From Dromaius novaehollandiae (lineage: Eukaryota; Chordata; Aves; Casuariiformes; Dromaiidae): a stretch of 64,000 nucleotides of DNA. Every line of letters begins with the position of its first letter. Position 1 is the stretch's first letter. The notes under the pieces are model-generated. The model had not been told where the DNA came from, ran no database searches, and saw only the letters and a list, made by a program, of their open reading frames with translations. Location of the stretch: NCBI RefSeq assembly GCF_036370855.1, contig NC_088113.1, forward strand, positions 20,356,501 through 20,420,500. Direction: 5' to 3'. Both the position numbers and the translations under genes were made by a program. Positions 1-12,600 of the stretch are shown in pieces.

Positions 1-319
1 CAGCGGGGAATAAACTGGCGCGTTGCTGTAGGAAGAGGTTTCGAAGATGATGGTCTTGCTGGAAGGGTCCTGCCCCAAGCGCTGTCCGAGCTGCCCGGTC
101 CGAGCCTCGCTGCCCCGCGCAGGACGCGCTCCTCGGGACGCAGCACGCGCTAGCTTGTTCCTTCCCACCGCCGGCGCGACGAGGAACTGTAACGGTGTCG
201 GGAAAGGGCTTTCCACCACGAGCAGAGCCTTGTCTGGTTCCTTTAGGTCTACCGCGTGCATTTCATTGTCAACTTGAGGTTGTTGTTGTGCAAAAGAAGT
301 GATTATGAAAAAAAAAAGA

Positions 320-418
320 AATAAACTTGGTATGAAACCATATCCCTGTCCATCTCTCTCTGTTAACTGGCTGTTTTCATTCTACGGCTTCTGTTTGTGT
401 TGTGAAAATGATAATAAA
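320..418 (+). terminator. Two polyadenylation signals of an upstream + strand gene
   Basis: AATAAA occurs at 320-325 and again at 413-418, in AT-rich sequence that contrasts with the GC-rich DNA to the right. No open frame in 1-300 resembles a known protein, so 1 to about 440 is best read as the end of a 3' UTR. In human the next gene on this side of GMEB2, in the same orientation, is STMN3; assigning the tail to STMN3 rests on synteny alone. Confidence 0.35.
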
Positions 419-740
419 ATGCATTAAACAGAAAATTGACCTAAAGATTAAAGAAAATAGAATTGAAGCATCTGTATCCTAACTGGGTAGTTTATCTAGT
501 GTAAAAGATGCACAGACCCATAGTTTAACTCCATTCTCCGAGAAAAAAATAATTAAATGCTTGAATGAAGGTAACACAAACATCCCTTATGGTCAGAAAG
601 GTGAGGGCGTAAAAAGTCCTTCCACGGGAAGATCAAAACAACTTACACGAGACAATTACAAATATAATAAATCCAATCCTAGAAAACATATGACCTTTTT
701 AGGAGAAACCCACTGTTTGCATAATGGGCTTTTCCTGAAA

Positions 741-3040
741 GTTATCCCAGCCCACCGCAGTTGGGCCGGGCAGCAGCGAGACCCCTGGCCCCGGCGCGTC
801 GAGGGGGGGAAGCGGGACAGTGTCCGGGGACACCCATCGTGTCACCCGCGGCCCGAATCACATCCCTGGGACAAGGTGCACAAACGGGTCCCCAAAGCCG
901 CAACGGGAAACATTCAGGTTTGCAATCCAGGGCACCCGAGGGGAAAGCGTCGGGCCGATTCCCGGCTGCTCCGTCCCCGTCGGCCTTCGCTCAGCCTTTG
1001 CCGGCGGGAGCAGCGCCCGGTTTCGCTTCCCAGCCGCCCGCTCCGTCCCGGACTATCGAACCGGGAGCGCCGGCGCGGACGCGAGGGGAGGCCTCGGACG
1101 TGCGCCTTAATCGGCGCTCCGCTCCCGCCGAGCCCGGCTCTTCCACCAGCGCCGGGAGGGAGAAACCCGGGGCCGGTCCCCCCCCCCCCGGCCCCCCGCG
1201 CACCGAGGCTCCCCCGGCGCGCAGGATGCCTCCGCTGGCACAAACAGGATCTCTATTTTTGCAACGCGACCTTCATGGTTTCTCAGATAACGGCCCGCCT
1301 GGAAGTGCCGCATCGCCTCCCTTTTCCTAAGCGGTTCAGCACATACCGCTAACCCAGGTGGAGGAATACTTACAAAAGAATAGAAGGACGTGGTGAACCG
1401 AACCGGGGTGTTTTCCTTAGGAAAAGGCCTCGGAGCCGCCCAGCTCCTCTGCACTGCAGGGACCAAGAGGGTCCTCACGCACCCGGCCGCGCGCCGGGCG
1501 GGCAGACACCCGCGGGGCCCCGCTCGCAGGCAGCCCCGGTCGCTCGAGGACACGACGCTGAAGCCTTGGGCCAGGTTATGTCACGTGTCAACACACTTTT
1601 AAAAGACCGGCAATGGGGCAACAAAGCAAAATATTATAAGCAGCTCTTGGAAGGGTCCTTTCGAAATGCCGGGGTTGTGTCCGAGCGAGGACAGGACGGA
1701 GCAGCAGCGGTGGCACGTCCAGCCTCACGGCCCGGCGAGGCCGGCCGGGGACGGGGGTGCAGAGCCATGAGCTGAAGTTTGGAAAACAACAGCAAGTCCG
1801 TTCTCAGCAGCCTCGCGGGCAGCGCGGCTGAGCGAGCCTGACGGCGGGGGCGAAGGAGCAAACTGCCTGCAGCAGCCTGGCTGCAGAGGAGCCGAGGGGG
1901 CTCCCGGCGCCCCGAATCCGGCAGCGAGAAGATCTTGTGCTCTGCGAGGCCGCGGACTAGGGAAAATTCGAGCAGGGAAGGATCACTCCGCGCTCGCCCT
2001 GCACTGACGGTCCCCGCCGCGCTGCATCGCCCATCCACCGCTTACGCTTGCCGCCGGCGTTTCTAGCAGGCAAGTTAAGGTCACTGGAGACACGTAGCTG
2101 CCTTGGAGGAGAAGCAGAAGGGAGGACGACAGCGGCTAGGGAAACACACTGTAACGACCACGGGGCTTCGGGAAACAGGAACTCTGGGAGGAACGGGAGG
2201 GAATAGTGTTCTGGCAACTAGCTCTCTGGCAGCATCGGCCTGGAAATAGGGATGAGGAGGATGGAAAAGGAAAGGAAGCGCCTTGGAAAAAACAAGCGCT
2301 GCATGAGCCACCACGAGGCTATTGGATGGATCCGCTGGGAAGTCACGGAGCGAATCCTGCTGACCGGGAGCCCGGGCCGGTGCAGGGATGGCTCGGGGCA
2401 GGGATGGCTGCCGGCACCCCACGTCGCCCCGGGCCCCAGGCAAGACGTGCCCTTGCAGGACACCCACCCACAACATAAAAACACAGAGGGCTGGTTTGCA
2501 GGACGGTTTGCAAATCGCCGTCCCAGGCAGGCGGGAGATGCCCAACACAAGGGAGGGAGCTCGCGGGCGCAGTGCGGGTCCCAACCGTACGGAAAAGCCC
2601 CGCAGACTCTGAAAGCTTCCCCACAGCGCCGCTTCCAGGCTCAAACACAGGCTCCGGGGCCAAAACACGGTTTCCCCTTTCACCTTCCGTAATTCCCTGC
2701 TGATAAGGACAGTAAAAAGCCTTCAGAAAACTTCTTTATCTCCTTTATTTTTATTAGGGCTGCGGAGCGGGTGGCGAGGCAGCAGGGCAGAGCCCCACGC
2801 ACGCGAGCATCCCCGAACGGACACGGGAACGCAGGTGCCCCCGCTCGCCCCGCAGCCCTGCGCGGGCAGGGAGCCAGGGGGCTGCCTGCACCTGGCCACC
2901 CCTGCTGCAAGCTGGCACCCCCCCGGCCTCCGTGCAGGCCACGAGCAGCGCGGCGGGGTGCCCGGAGGTGCCACGGGGACCAGCGCGGGCCCAAACCGCC
3001 AGTGCTGCGGCCGAACGGCAAAGGCAGGGCCCGAGCCCTG
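741..3040. other. CpG-rich stretch with no recognised gene
   Basis: From about 750 the sequence becomes GC- and CpG-rich, with short open frames on both strands. Their proteins are Arg/Pro/Gly/Ala-rich and match no family I know. I see no convincing coding exon. It may be a promoter shore of GMEB2 or the flank of the gene to the left. Confidence 0.4.
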
Positions 3041-3046
3041 CACTGA

Positions 3047-3608
3047 ACACACGCACAGCCGGGGGTGCACGGACCCCCCCCCCCCCGTGCATGCAGGGCC
3101 GCGGGGACACACGCACAGCCGGGGGTGCACTGACCCCCCCCCGCCCCCGTGCATGCAGGGCTGCAGGGACACACGCACAGCCGGGGTGCACAGACACCCC
3201 CCCCCCTCCCCCGGTGCATGCAGGGCCGCGGGGACACACGCACAGCCGGGGATGCACGGACCCCCCCCCCCCCCCCCCCCGTGCATGCAGGGCCGCGGGG
3301 ACACACGCACAGCCGGGGATGCACGGACCCCCCCCCCAACCCCGTGCATGCAGGGCCGCGGGGACACACGCACAGCCGGGGATGCACGGACCCCCCCCCC
3401 AACCCCGTGCATGCAGGGCCGCGGGGACACACGCACAGCCGGGGATGCACGGACCCCCCCCCCCCCCGTGCATGCAGGGCCGCGGGGACACACGCACAGC
3501 CGGGGATGCACGGACCCCCCCCCCAACCCCGTGCATGCAGGGCCGCGGGGACACAGGCACAGCCGGGGGTGCACGGACCCCCCCCCCGGTGCATGCAGGG
3601 CCGCGGGA
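3047..3608. repeat. Minisatellite 1, about 63-bp unit, 9 copies
   Basis: The anchor GCATGCAG recurs at 3089, 3151, 3216, 3283, 3346, 3409, 3470, 3533 and 3591, giving periods of 58-67 bp. Each unit reads roughly: acacgcacagccgggg, tgcacgga, a C run, gtgcatgcagg, gccgcgggg. Most length variation lies in the C run (about 8-20 C, some with an AA interruption). The array ends about 80 bp before the NRF1-like site of the putative GMEB2 promoter. The long open frames across it are artefacts of the repeat. Confidence 0.95.
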
Positions 3609-3686
3609 ACCCGCGCGGCAGCAGCGCCCCGGCGCGCGGGAACCCCCCGGCGGCGCGCGCCACCCCCGCTCCCGCCAGCCACCCCC

Positions 3687-3791
3687 GCGCATGCGCGCTG
3701 CGCCGGCCCGGCACCTATTTCACAGCCGGCTCGGGCCGCGGCGCCCCCGCGAAATAAGTCGCAGGAGCGGCGGCCCGGCGTGCGCCTGCGC
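3687..3791. promoter_or_regulatory. GMEB2: CpG promoter of GMEB2 with two NRF1-like sites
   Basis: GCGCATGCGC at 3687-3696 is the palindromic NRF1 core. TGCGCCTGCGC at 3781-3791 is a one-mismatch version. Both lie in a dense CpG stretch just upstream of a strong + strand splice donor (GAG then GTAAG) at 3936. I infer a TATA-less CpG-island promoter; the start site cannot be fixed from sequence. Confidence 0.5.
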
Positions 3792-3935
3792 GGGGGCCAG
3801 GACCGCGCGCGGCGGAGCCCCGCTGCCCCCCCGCGCTCTGCCGCCCGCCCGCCCCTCACCCACCCGCCCGCCGCCCAACAAGGAGCCGAGCGCCGGGAGC
3901 CGGAGCCTGCGCGGGGCCGCGGGACCCGGCCGGAG
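3700..3935 (+). other. GMEB2: Putative 5' noncoding exon 1 of GMEB2
   Basis: The only firm edge is the donor at 3936 (exon ends CCGGAG, intron begins GTAAGAGC). The 5' edge is a guess. GMEB2 genes have a noncoding leader exon, and the translation start here lies 2.7 kb downstream behind a plausible acceptor at 6548 or 6551. The intervening intron would hold minisatellite 2. Confidence 0.4.
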
Positions 3936-3939
3936 GTAA

Positions 3940-5410
3940 GAGCCGGGCCCGGCGCCGCCGCGGGGCCTCCGCACGCACCGTCCGGCCGGCGGGTCCCTGC
4001 GGAGCGTCAGGACGTTACGGCGGCGGCGGGGAGACGGCGGCAGCGCCCGGCCGCCCGCCCCGCTCTCCCTCCCCCCCCCTCCTCCTCCTCCTCCTCCTCC
4101 TCCCCCTCCCTCGCGCCCGGCGCTGCCAGCGTGAGCGCGCCCACGCGCCCCCCCTCCCCCCCCCCCACGGCCTCGCGCCCGGCGCCGCCGGCGGGAGCGC
4201 GCGCGCCGCCCCGCCGCGGGGGGGCCCCCCGCGCCCGCCCGCCCTCCCCCGCCGCGCTGCGCCGCGCCGCCCCCTGCCCGGCCCGGCCCGGCCCTGCCCG
4301 CCGCCTCCTGCCCCCGGGGCAGCTCCCCCCGCCCGTGCAACTCCCCTGGTCGCCTCCCCCCGCCCCCCCCCCGGGGCAGCTCCCCCGGGCACCCCCCCCC
4401 CCCCCCCGCCCGTGCAACTCCGCTGGTTGCCGCCCAGGCACCCCCCTCCCACCCCGTGCAGCTCCCCCAGGCACCCCCCCACCCCCAGGGATACCCCCCC
4501 CGGGGCAGCTCCCCCGGACACGCCCCCCACCCCGGGCACCCCTCCCCCGTGCATCTCCCCCCAGCACTGCCCATGCGGTGCAACCCCCCCCAGCACCCCC
4601 ACTGCACCCCGGCACCCCCCCCATCCGGGCACCCTGTCCCCCCCCCCTTACCCCTCCCCTGCTGTGACTCCCCCCCAGGAACCCACTCCCATCCTGCAAC
4701 TCCCCCGTGCACCCCTCTGTGTGCAGCTCAGCTCCCCCATGCTTCAGTGCCCCCCCATCCCATGCAACTCCTCCATGCACCCCTGTATGTTCCCCTGCCC
4801 CCCACCCCTGGTGCAACTCTGCCATGCAGTTCCCCCACACCCTGGTGCCCCCCACCCCACACAGCTCCTCCATGCACCCCTGTGTGCCCCCATGCAGCCC
4901 CCCATGCCTTGGTGTTGCCCCCCATCCCATGCAACTCCTCCATGCACCCCTGTACACTCCTATGCAGCCCCCCATGCCTCGGTGCCCCCCCATCCCATGC
5001 AACTCCTCCATGCACCCCTGTGTGCTCCCATGCAGCCCCCCCATGCCTCAGTGCCCCCCCATCCCATGCAACTCCTCCATGCACCCCTGTGTGCTCCCAT
5101 GCAGCCCCCCCCATGCTTCAGTGCCCCCCCATCCCGTGCAACTCCTCCATGCACCCCTGTACGCTCCCCCTGCCCCCCCATGCACCCCCCAAGCCATGCA
5201 GCAACTCCGTGACCCCCTGCGTGCTCCCCTGTGCACCCCACAGTGCAGCTCTGCCCCCGCCGCGTGCCCCCCACCAGCACCCGTGCGTCCCTCCTCTCCG
5301 GGGGCTCCCCCAGCAGTGCCCCCTCCTCCCCGCACTGTGGGCACGTGGCTGTGTGTCCTCAGCTCCCCCCCCCCCATCTTCCCCCCCCCTTGGGGTGGCA
5401 CATGCATCAT
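3940..5410. repeat. C-rich low-complexity block with a CTC microsatellite
   Basis: An almost unbroken pyrimidine-rich tract on the + strand. It includes a run of CTC triplets at about 4077-4102, many C homopolymers of 7-12, and from about 4320 degenerate units with gtgcaactcccc and caccccc words. These grade into the clearer minisatellite 2. Frames open across it encode Pro-rich products with no gene signature. Confidence 0.85.
4735..5170. repeat. Minisatellite 2, about 69-bp unit, 6-7 copies
   Basis: The word atgcaactcctccatgcac recurs at about 4762, 4929, 4997, 5066 and (as gtgcaactcc) 5136. The clear periods are 68, 69 and 70 bp, with degenerate copies between 4800 and 4900 and after 5160. 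Units alternate a C7 run with catgcagcccc words. It lies in the putative first intron of GMEB2 and is not homologous to minisatellite 1. Confidence 0.9.
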
Positions 5411-6547
5411 TTGGGGCGTTTTTTGGTGTTTTAACGGCTGCGTTACATGCGGGGGGGTTTGGGACTCAGCTCTGCAACGGGGCGGCCTCTGCTCTGGCTG
5501 CTTTGGGCTCACGCGTGGGAGCTGCTGGGGGGGGGGGCACAGTGAGGGACCCCCCCCTGCCCCCCAGCGCAGTGCTCCGGCCTCTCTCCTCCCCGCCGCC
5601 GGGGGCTTCGCGATGCCGCGGGCTCGGCACGACGGCTGGGAGAAGAGGGACGGTGCCCCGGCGCGCGCGGGCCGCCGAGGTGGCCCCTTCCCGTAACCGG
5701 CGCTTTTGGTTTACACGACGGTCGCTTGGGGAGCAGAACCGAACTCCGAACGCCAGCCGCCGCGGAGAGTCGGAGGGTCGTTTCTGCAGGGCCCGGCCGC
5801 GCGGGGCACGACGGCAGTGCTGCGGCCGCCGGCTCGGGCATCTCGGGGGCTGGTGCCTTTCCTTCCCCGCAGCCGTGCTGAGCCAGGCGCGGCAAAGGGG
5901 GGCTGCAGGAGGCCGATAGCGTTATCCCAAAAAGACAACGGGTCCTTGGGGGCAAAACAGCGCTGAAGCCGGTCTTAAACACTGGCTTAAAGCTATTGCT
6001 GGTTTATTAGAAACACTGGGTTCAAAATGGTTTTCGGCTGTCACTTCACGTCTGCAGGCACGAAGTCGTGGTGTTGGTTGCAAGTTTGGAGGGTGGGAGG
6101 ACTTCTCCGTCATTTCTCGAGACCTCCTGCCTCGCGAGGGCTGCAGCGTGAGGACAGTGAGCTCCTCCAGCAGCCTAAAATCTCTTAAACAGATAGTTTG
6201 AAAAGCGTTTGGGATCACACCTTCAATGTGTCTCTTCATGTAATTTTAAAACCTTAGGTGAACGCGGTTTTGTGTAGGACCGCTTCCTCTTTGCGTGCGC
6301 TCTCGCGTGCTGCATCCCGCGGCCCCTTGCCCTGCAGGTCGTCCTCGGTCAGGCTGCAAAGTGCGTTGTGGTTTATGGACCTTCCTTCCCCGGCTGGAGA
6401 TGGAGTGGGCTGGGGGTTATGATCTTCTCTTTGGGCTCGCGGCTTTGCCTGCAGCCCCCCGCACCCTTGCTCCCGCTCCTCTCGTCCTTCCCTTCCCGGC
6501 CCTCGCTAACCGGCAGCTCTTCTCGCTCCCGTCTCCTCCGTTCGGCA

Positions 6548-6604
6548 GCAGGGCCGTTCCCGTGGGGTCTCCTCGCTCGGCTGCTCGCCGCCGCGTCCCC
6601 CCCG
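6548..6604 (+). other. GMEB2: GMEB2 5' UTR part of the first coding exon
   Basis: A pyrimidine-rich run (about 6450-6545) ends in TTCGGCAGCAG, giving two overlapping acceptors with exon starts at 6549 or 6552. Either leaves about 55 nt of leader before the ATG at 6605. The upstream sequence in this frame is open but has no family similarity. Confidence 0.5.
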
Positions 6605-9600
6605 ATGGCCACGCCTGACGTCAGCGTGCACATGGAGGAGGTGGTCGTGGTGACGACGCCCGACAACGCGGTGGATGGAAGCGGCGTGGAAGAGGTGAAA
6701 ACTGTGCTCGTGACCACCAACCTCTCTCAGCATGGGTAAGAAACGGTTTCACCGTGCACGTTAAAGTAATTAGCAGCGACGCAGCGGTTACGTGCTGAAA
6801 GCCCCGTATTGCAGGACCCGAAACCCAGGGCTCGGGGTGGGAGCGAGCATCTCCTGTGACTTTTTGCACACCACGGAGCTGAACGAGCCGGCCTGGGGTT
6901 TTGCTCGTGTGACGCTATTTCCAAAGCGTCCTGCTGCCGTTCGGGCTGCTTGGCCGGATCCCCTCAAACAGGGATCGCGTAGTTCGCCGATCGGGGTGTT
7001 TTACTCTGCATCGCTTGAGCCAGTGGCACCTCGGTGACACCAGCACAGTCCCCGTGTCAGGTTTGCTCTTACTGACGCCGCTGGGAGAGTGTGCGCTGAG
7101 TCCGTGCAAATTCAGTGCGGTTGTGCTGCTGCACGCCGCTGCCGAGCACCTCTCATGGCGACCTGAGCTCTGATCAGGCTCCGCTCCTGCCCTTTACAGC
7201 TCTGCTCTCGTGGGTGTGTTCAAACTGCCTTCCTGTTACCCGAAATAAAAAGCAATGCAAACAAGATTTCTAGACAGATGGGTGAAAATGTCTTTTAAGG
7301 GGCGCAGGGAGTGTCTGAATGGACGTGGGTGTTAGAATGGACCTGAGCAGCAGCGCCTAAATCAGTGTTTTTCACCGTTCCTAAGGGATGCACTGAGCTG
7401 CGTACCTCAAAGAGATGAGTCTGCATCCGCCGCGCACCGGCTGCAGTGTAGCCGAACTGCTGTTCCCGGGGGCGGTTTGGGGGTCAAGGTTTTAGCAAAG
7501 CTCTGCAAGAAAACTCTCTGCTGTCTCTGTAAGCAGCACAAGTGGGATCTCTACTGGCAATATGAACAGATGTGTCCTTGAAACTGCAAAATGCTGAATG
7601 CAATGTCACTTCTCAAAAAACAAAGTGAATTTGTGTGACTTTAAAATTTTTTTCTGGCTTTTTTTGATGGTATTTTAGATCTGAGACTGCTGTTTGTTTC
7701 AGTTTATTCTGTTCGGACTTTCCTAGATTTTTCACAACATGAGCAGTGCTTGTTTTATACCTGGAAACCCCATGTAGTAAGAGGCTGTTTGCTTTACTTC
7801 TCTTCAGAGTGTCACTGGATTGTATCCAGAGCCCAGATATATTTTTAGTGCTTCTAGAGCTTGGATTTTTTCAGCAGGCAGAAAATCAAAGTTCACAACT
7901 GCAGCCGGCTCCAGGCAGGTTGGTCTGATTCGGCAGTTCCTGTGTTTGATATAAGTGAGTAGCAAGTGGCTGTTTGTTGTTCTTCACAAAACACATTTGT
8001 CTTGTTTCCTCCAATATGTCCTACTATTTCTGTGTCACAGATTCCCTGTGGCTCTGGGGAGGAGCATCAGAGTATGGCTTTTATGTTATAAAGTGGACTC
8101 TGTTCCCATCGTTCTGCTGGTTTGGCTTCACTTGATTCTTTTTTTCCTCCTATTTTGCTTTGGGAACCTTTATTCATCTCCCCAGTGTGTCTCTGGATAG
8201 CCAGAAGCAGGATAGCGCTATAGAGTGGAGAGAGGATGGTTTTTATTTAGCTGTGTCTATGGGTGGAGTGAGTCTTTGCAAGCACTAAGAGATTCCTTGA
8301 AGGCTTTTTATGAACTGAGCTTGGCGAATGGCTGGCTGGCTTCCTCCGGGCATCTTCCTCTTGCCTCCGCGTCCATGCTCTGCGATCGCGGCAGGTAGAT
8401 TCGGAGGATTTGGATTTTGGGCTCCTGTAGCAGAACTCGCAAGAATCCTCCTGTACTGCCTCACTGAACTGCTCTCGCTGAACAGGTTTGTAGCGTTGAT
8501 GGTAGACAGCAGAACGAGCCACCCACCGTCTCGTTTCTAGATTTGGATGATTGCCTTAGCAGGGGCTCCCATTCCTCCTTGGAAGAGTCGGTAGCCTGCT
8601 TTGGTCTCCTCCTCCTCCTCCTCTGCTTTCTCTTTCCAGCCCCTGTTTTCATAAGGAGAGCAGCTGAAAGCGTGAGCTGGGATTCCTGTGCTTCGTCTCG
8701 GTCACTGCTTGCATGGGAAGTAGGCTTCGAACTCTTATTTTATGAGGCACTTAAAAACCAAGAGCCCAGAGGAATGGCCCAGCTTAAAATGACAAAGCTT
8801 GGTGTTGATGCATTTTTGTAGAGTTATTTTGGGTGTGTTTTTGCCATTTAAAAAAAAAATACAACCAATGTTTAAGGGCTTAATTAGTTCACATATTTTT
8901 TGGATTGACTGAAAAAAAGAGGTAAATGAAAAAAGAGTAATTGTCAGCAAGAAGCTTCTCTTCCAGGTGTGATTGGAAAAGGTCTCTGCCTATGCCCCAA
9001 TCAGTTGGCCAGTATTTCTAGTTAGCATTCCTGGTGCAGTTGTTTTTGGAGACCTCTCAGGCCAGGTAAGAGCAGTACAGAAAGGAGAAGCAAGCCCATT
9101 GCTTTATCAACACTTGATTTCTTCTTTTTCTCCCATCTGCTTTATGGATTCTCCTGGGGAGAAACTTGAGACCGATCCGAGCCGATGAAACGTGAGCTTT
9201 GCTGCCTCCCACAGCTTTGTCATGACAACCAGCTAAGGCACATACTTACTTGATGGGATGAACCACTATGGCATGGAAGATGTTTGAATCTCTCCTGCTC
9301 CTTTCTACATCTGCCTCTCCTTCAGTCTGTTTCTCTGGAACAGGATGGGGGAAAGCAGTGAGGAAAAACTGGCTGATTTTTCCTCTTCCCCCAGGTACAT
9401 CTCTGTGGTAGAAACAGACTTCCTCATCTAGACACTTGAATTTTTCTTACAGGCTGTTGAAGTTTTTGTTTTTCTCCTAAGGAAGGAATTTAAGTTGTGG
9501 GCTGGGTTAGTGTTCCCAACCCCATAATGCTTCTCAGTCATTCTGAGAGTGACACAAATGAGGTGAGTTGAAGTCCTGGAGGAAGCTCCCTGCGACTCTC

Positions 9601-12600
9601 CTGTTGCAGATGCTGACTTTCTGCCGGGGTGTTTATTCTGGGGAAGTCAGTGGAGCTTTCTTGCCTGATGGCAGGTGAGAGGATCGGAATCGGTACTGTG
9701 GAGTTTGCACGCCAGAGGTGGCTGCTGCCTCCCTTGCAGCCCTGAAGTCCTGCTGAAGTGGTGTTTCTGGCTCTTCTCCAAGGCTTTCTGGAGAAATGCA
9801 GGAACTAAGTAGCAAATTGGTGAAGAAACACCAGGTTAAAATCCTTCTGCTTCTCTTGTGTCAAACTGCCACTTTTTGAATATGGACCTGTGCAAATGTA
9901 TTGGCTCAGAATTTGCCTTGGAGTCAAATTGCATCATCTGCCACATCTCCCTTCCAGGTGCGATGCTTCCTGGGTCAGGGTGGTTGGTCAGTGCGAGCTG
10001 CAGAGGCAGCATGACAACGTGCAGTGCCTTTCTTTCAAAACTCGGCCTTTCTTCAGCTCCCCCTGTGCTCTCACTTCTCTGGAGCAGGATCTCGAGTTTC
10101 TCGCCCCGTGGCAGATGCTTCCCACGCGAGATCCCTGGTCTCCGTACCGCACCTGCCCCGTGTGAGCGTGCTGCTTGCCCTGCAGCTCGAGGGGGGAGCG
10201 ATGCTTTGAAGCTGCGGTTCCACCCTGAAGCTGTGTGTTATGAGGCCAGGATGGAAAAACCAGTTGCTCCTGCATTTGCTTGTCCTTGTAGCATTGCCTG
10301 TAGGAAATACAGGCACCAGTGAATCGCTGGGCCCATTGCTTTTACTCACCCATGGTATCAGAACAGGACAGGCTTCAGATTTACGTTCTTCATAGTCTTC
10401 CTTAGGAGACAGTTTATACATCGTGAAGCTGCTGAAGTATCAGAAAAGTTAACTCTCATTGTTTTTCCTGCTCCCTTTTGCAGGACCCCAAAGAGGTAGA
10501 GTAAATTTGCTACGGTAGTTAGATCAGTCCTCTTTGATAACAAATAAATGTACATTCAAAGCCATTAGGAATGGTCATGTAGTCTTTCATGCTGAGAGCT
10601 GGCTGGGAGTCACAGATACAGTCTATGGAGAAGCAGCATGAGCTTTTCTTGCATGGGAATCTCCTGGAAGAAGATGGTGAGGAGAGTGTCCCAGATCAGA
10701 AGAGCTAAAGGTGTTTTACATTTGCGTGTATACTTAAGCCATTTGCAGAAGGGCTTGGGTTTGGCGTTTTGTCTGTACTCTGCGGGGGAAGCTGGAACGG
10801 ACGAGCAGTAAGGCCATGGATGCCACCCAGAGCTGTTTCTTGGTCTCTTTCCATCAGCAAGCACCAAGAGATGTCTGGTGTGAGGAAGACGAAGGCAGTT
10901 TTCACTGCTGTCGGCAGGTAGCTAACTTGTGGTTATTGTATGTATATTGAATTATAAGAGGTTGGAACTTAAAGGTCTACAGCTTGTGTCACATTAAGTA
11001 TGTTCTTGGATTTGCTGGGTTTTGTGCTGTTTTATAGTGTTTGTGCTGCTCTGAGGCCCTGCTCCTGGGAAACACAGAGCCAACGCGCTAGCTCAGTAGT
11101 ACGGCTGCTTTGCTTTAGATTTAGTTAGTCCGTTGCCCAGACAGTGGAAGCATGTTTCACACATGTTTTTCTGGGGAAACTTTTTAGGAGAAGCTGCCAG
11201 TGGCTGGCAGAAACTTCTAAATGAGGGTTTGAGAGAAGTTTCCGCTGTGCTGACAGCAGCCTCGGAGCCAGCTTCCTCCGAGCACGGCAGGGCGCTGGAG
11301 CCCAGGGCGGCGTGCGGGGGACATGCTGGCTTGGAGCGAGCTTCACAGGGCTGCGATTAAAAGCGACATGAGGCAGAGACAGCTTGGCTTTTGGCAGTGT
11401 TACTCCCTTATTGGTGGTGGGCTTTTATCTCTGTAAAGAAAAACAGACCTGAACCTCTCAAAATCAGAGCTGACTCCTCGCTCTTGTGGGAAAATGCAGT
11501 ACAGATGACTTTTGCGGCGGGGCCTCCTGGAGAGAGCAGGAACGGGGATGGTACTTCCATGTTGCTTAACTTTGCATATTCAACTCTCTTACCAGCGGTG
11601 ACATAAATGAAGACACTCTGGAGACGGAAAATGCAGCCGCTGCGGCTGCCGCTGCCTTTACAGCTTCCACGCATCTGAAAGAAGCCGTCTTAGGTAGGTG
11701 CAGACGCTGCAGTAGCCTGTAGCTAAGGGCGCGCCACGGAGCCGGCAGCCCCGACGCGCGGTTCCCCGGGGACCGGGCGAATGCAGGCAAGGAGGGTCCG
11801 GCTGGTGCCTCGTAAAGCCGGGGATGGCTGGCGCCAGCCGCGGGCCGTGCTTTTGCGGCTCTCCTGCAGGCAGCAGGGATGCTGTGACAAGTTTGGGGAA
11901 GGAGCCTGGGGAGCTCATCCATGCTGCCGCGGTGGGTGCAGGGGACGGAGCCGGCTGCCTTGCTTGCTGGAGTGCTGCCGCCCTCTCCTGGCGCTGGGAA
12001 GCCGTGCCTGGCATCGGCCCTGGTGCCAGCACCCTCTTCCAGGAGGCTTAGAAGACCAAGTTGCCTTAAAAAGAAGCCGTTACAGTGTAAAAACATGGGT
12101 GAATGTGACATAATTCAATTCATTTTATCCAAACAAAAGTAATGTTCAACTCTGCCGCTGACCTCTCAGGTTTCATGCACTCCTCTGTGGCTGGGTGTGC
12201 GTAAATTCGCTTGTGCAAATTTACATTGTACGTTTTGTAATAAAATGTACATTTTATTAATAAAGCGTGAGTGAATTATGGCCACAGAACCCATCTGCAT
12301 TTTTTAACCCTGAGCTTTTAAGCTGTGCTCTACCACTGCACGTGTAACCCCCGATGGCTGGTCAGGAGCTGCGACTCACGTTTCTTTCTGATCTGTCCCT
12401 GCCTCTGTTCCTCGTGAGAAGTGAAGATGGCTGAAGATGAAGACAGTTTGGAGGCAGAGATTGTTTACCCTATCACCTGCGGAGACAGCAAAGCCAACCT
12501 GATATGGCGAAAATTTGTGTGCCCGGGGATCAACGTGAAGTGTGTGCAGGTGAGAATGAAAGACCCGTCTGTGTGCGGGCAGGAGGTAGGTTCTTAGGTA

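Noticed and set aside
2081-2683. 200-codon minus strand open frame
   Set aside because: No similarity to any family I know and no supporting splice or promoter context beyond general GC richness.
2835-4667. 610-codon + strand open frame
   Set aside because: It runs across minisatellite 1, the CpG promoter and C-rich DNA. The product is Pro/Arg/Ala low complexity with no domain, and it is a by-product of stop-poor GC sequence.
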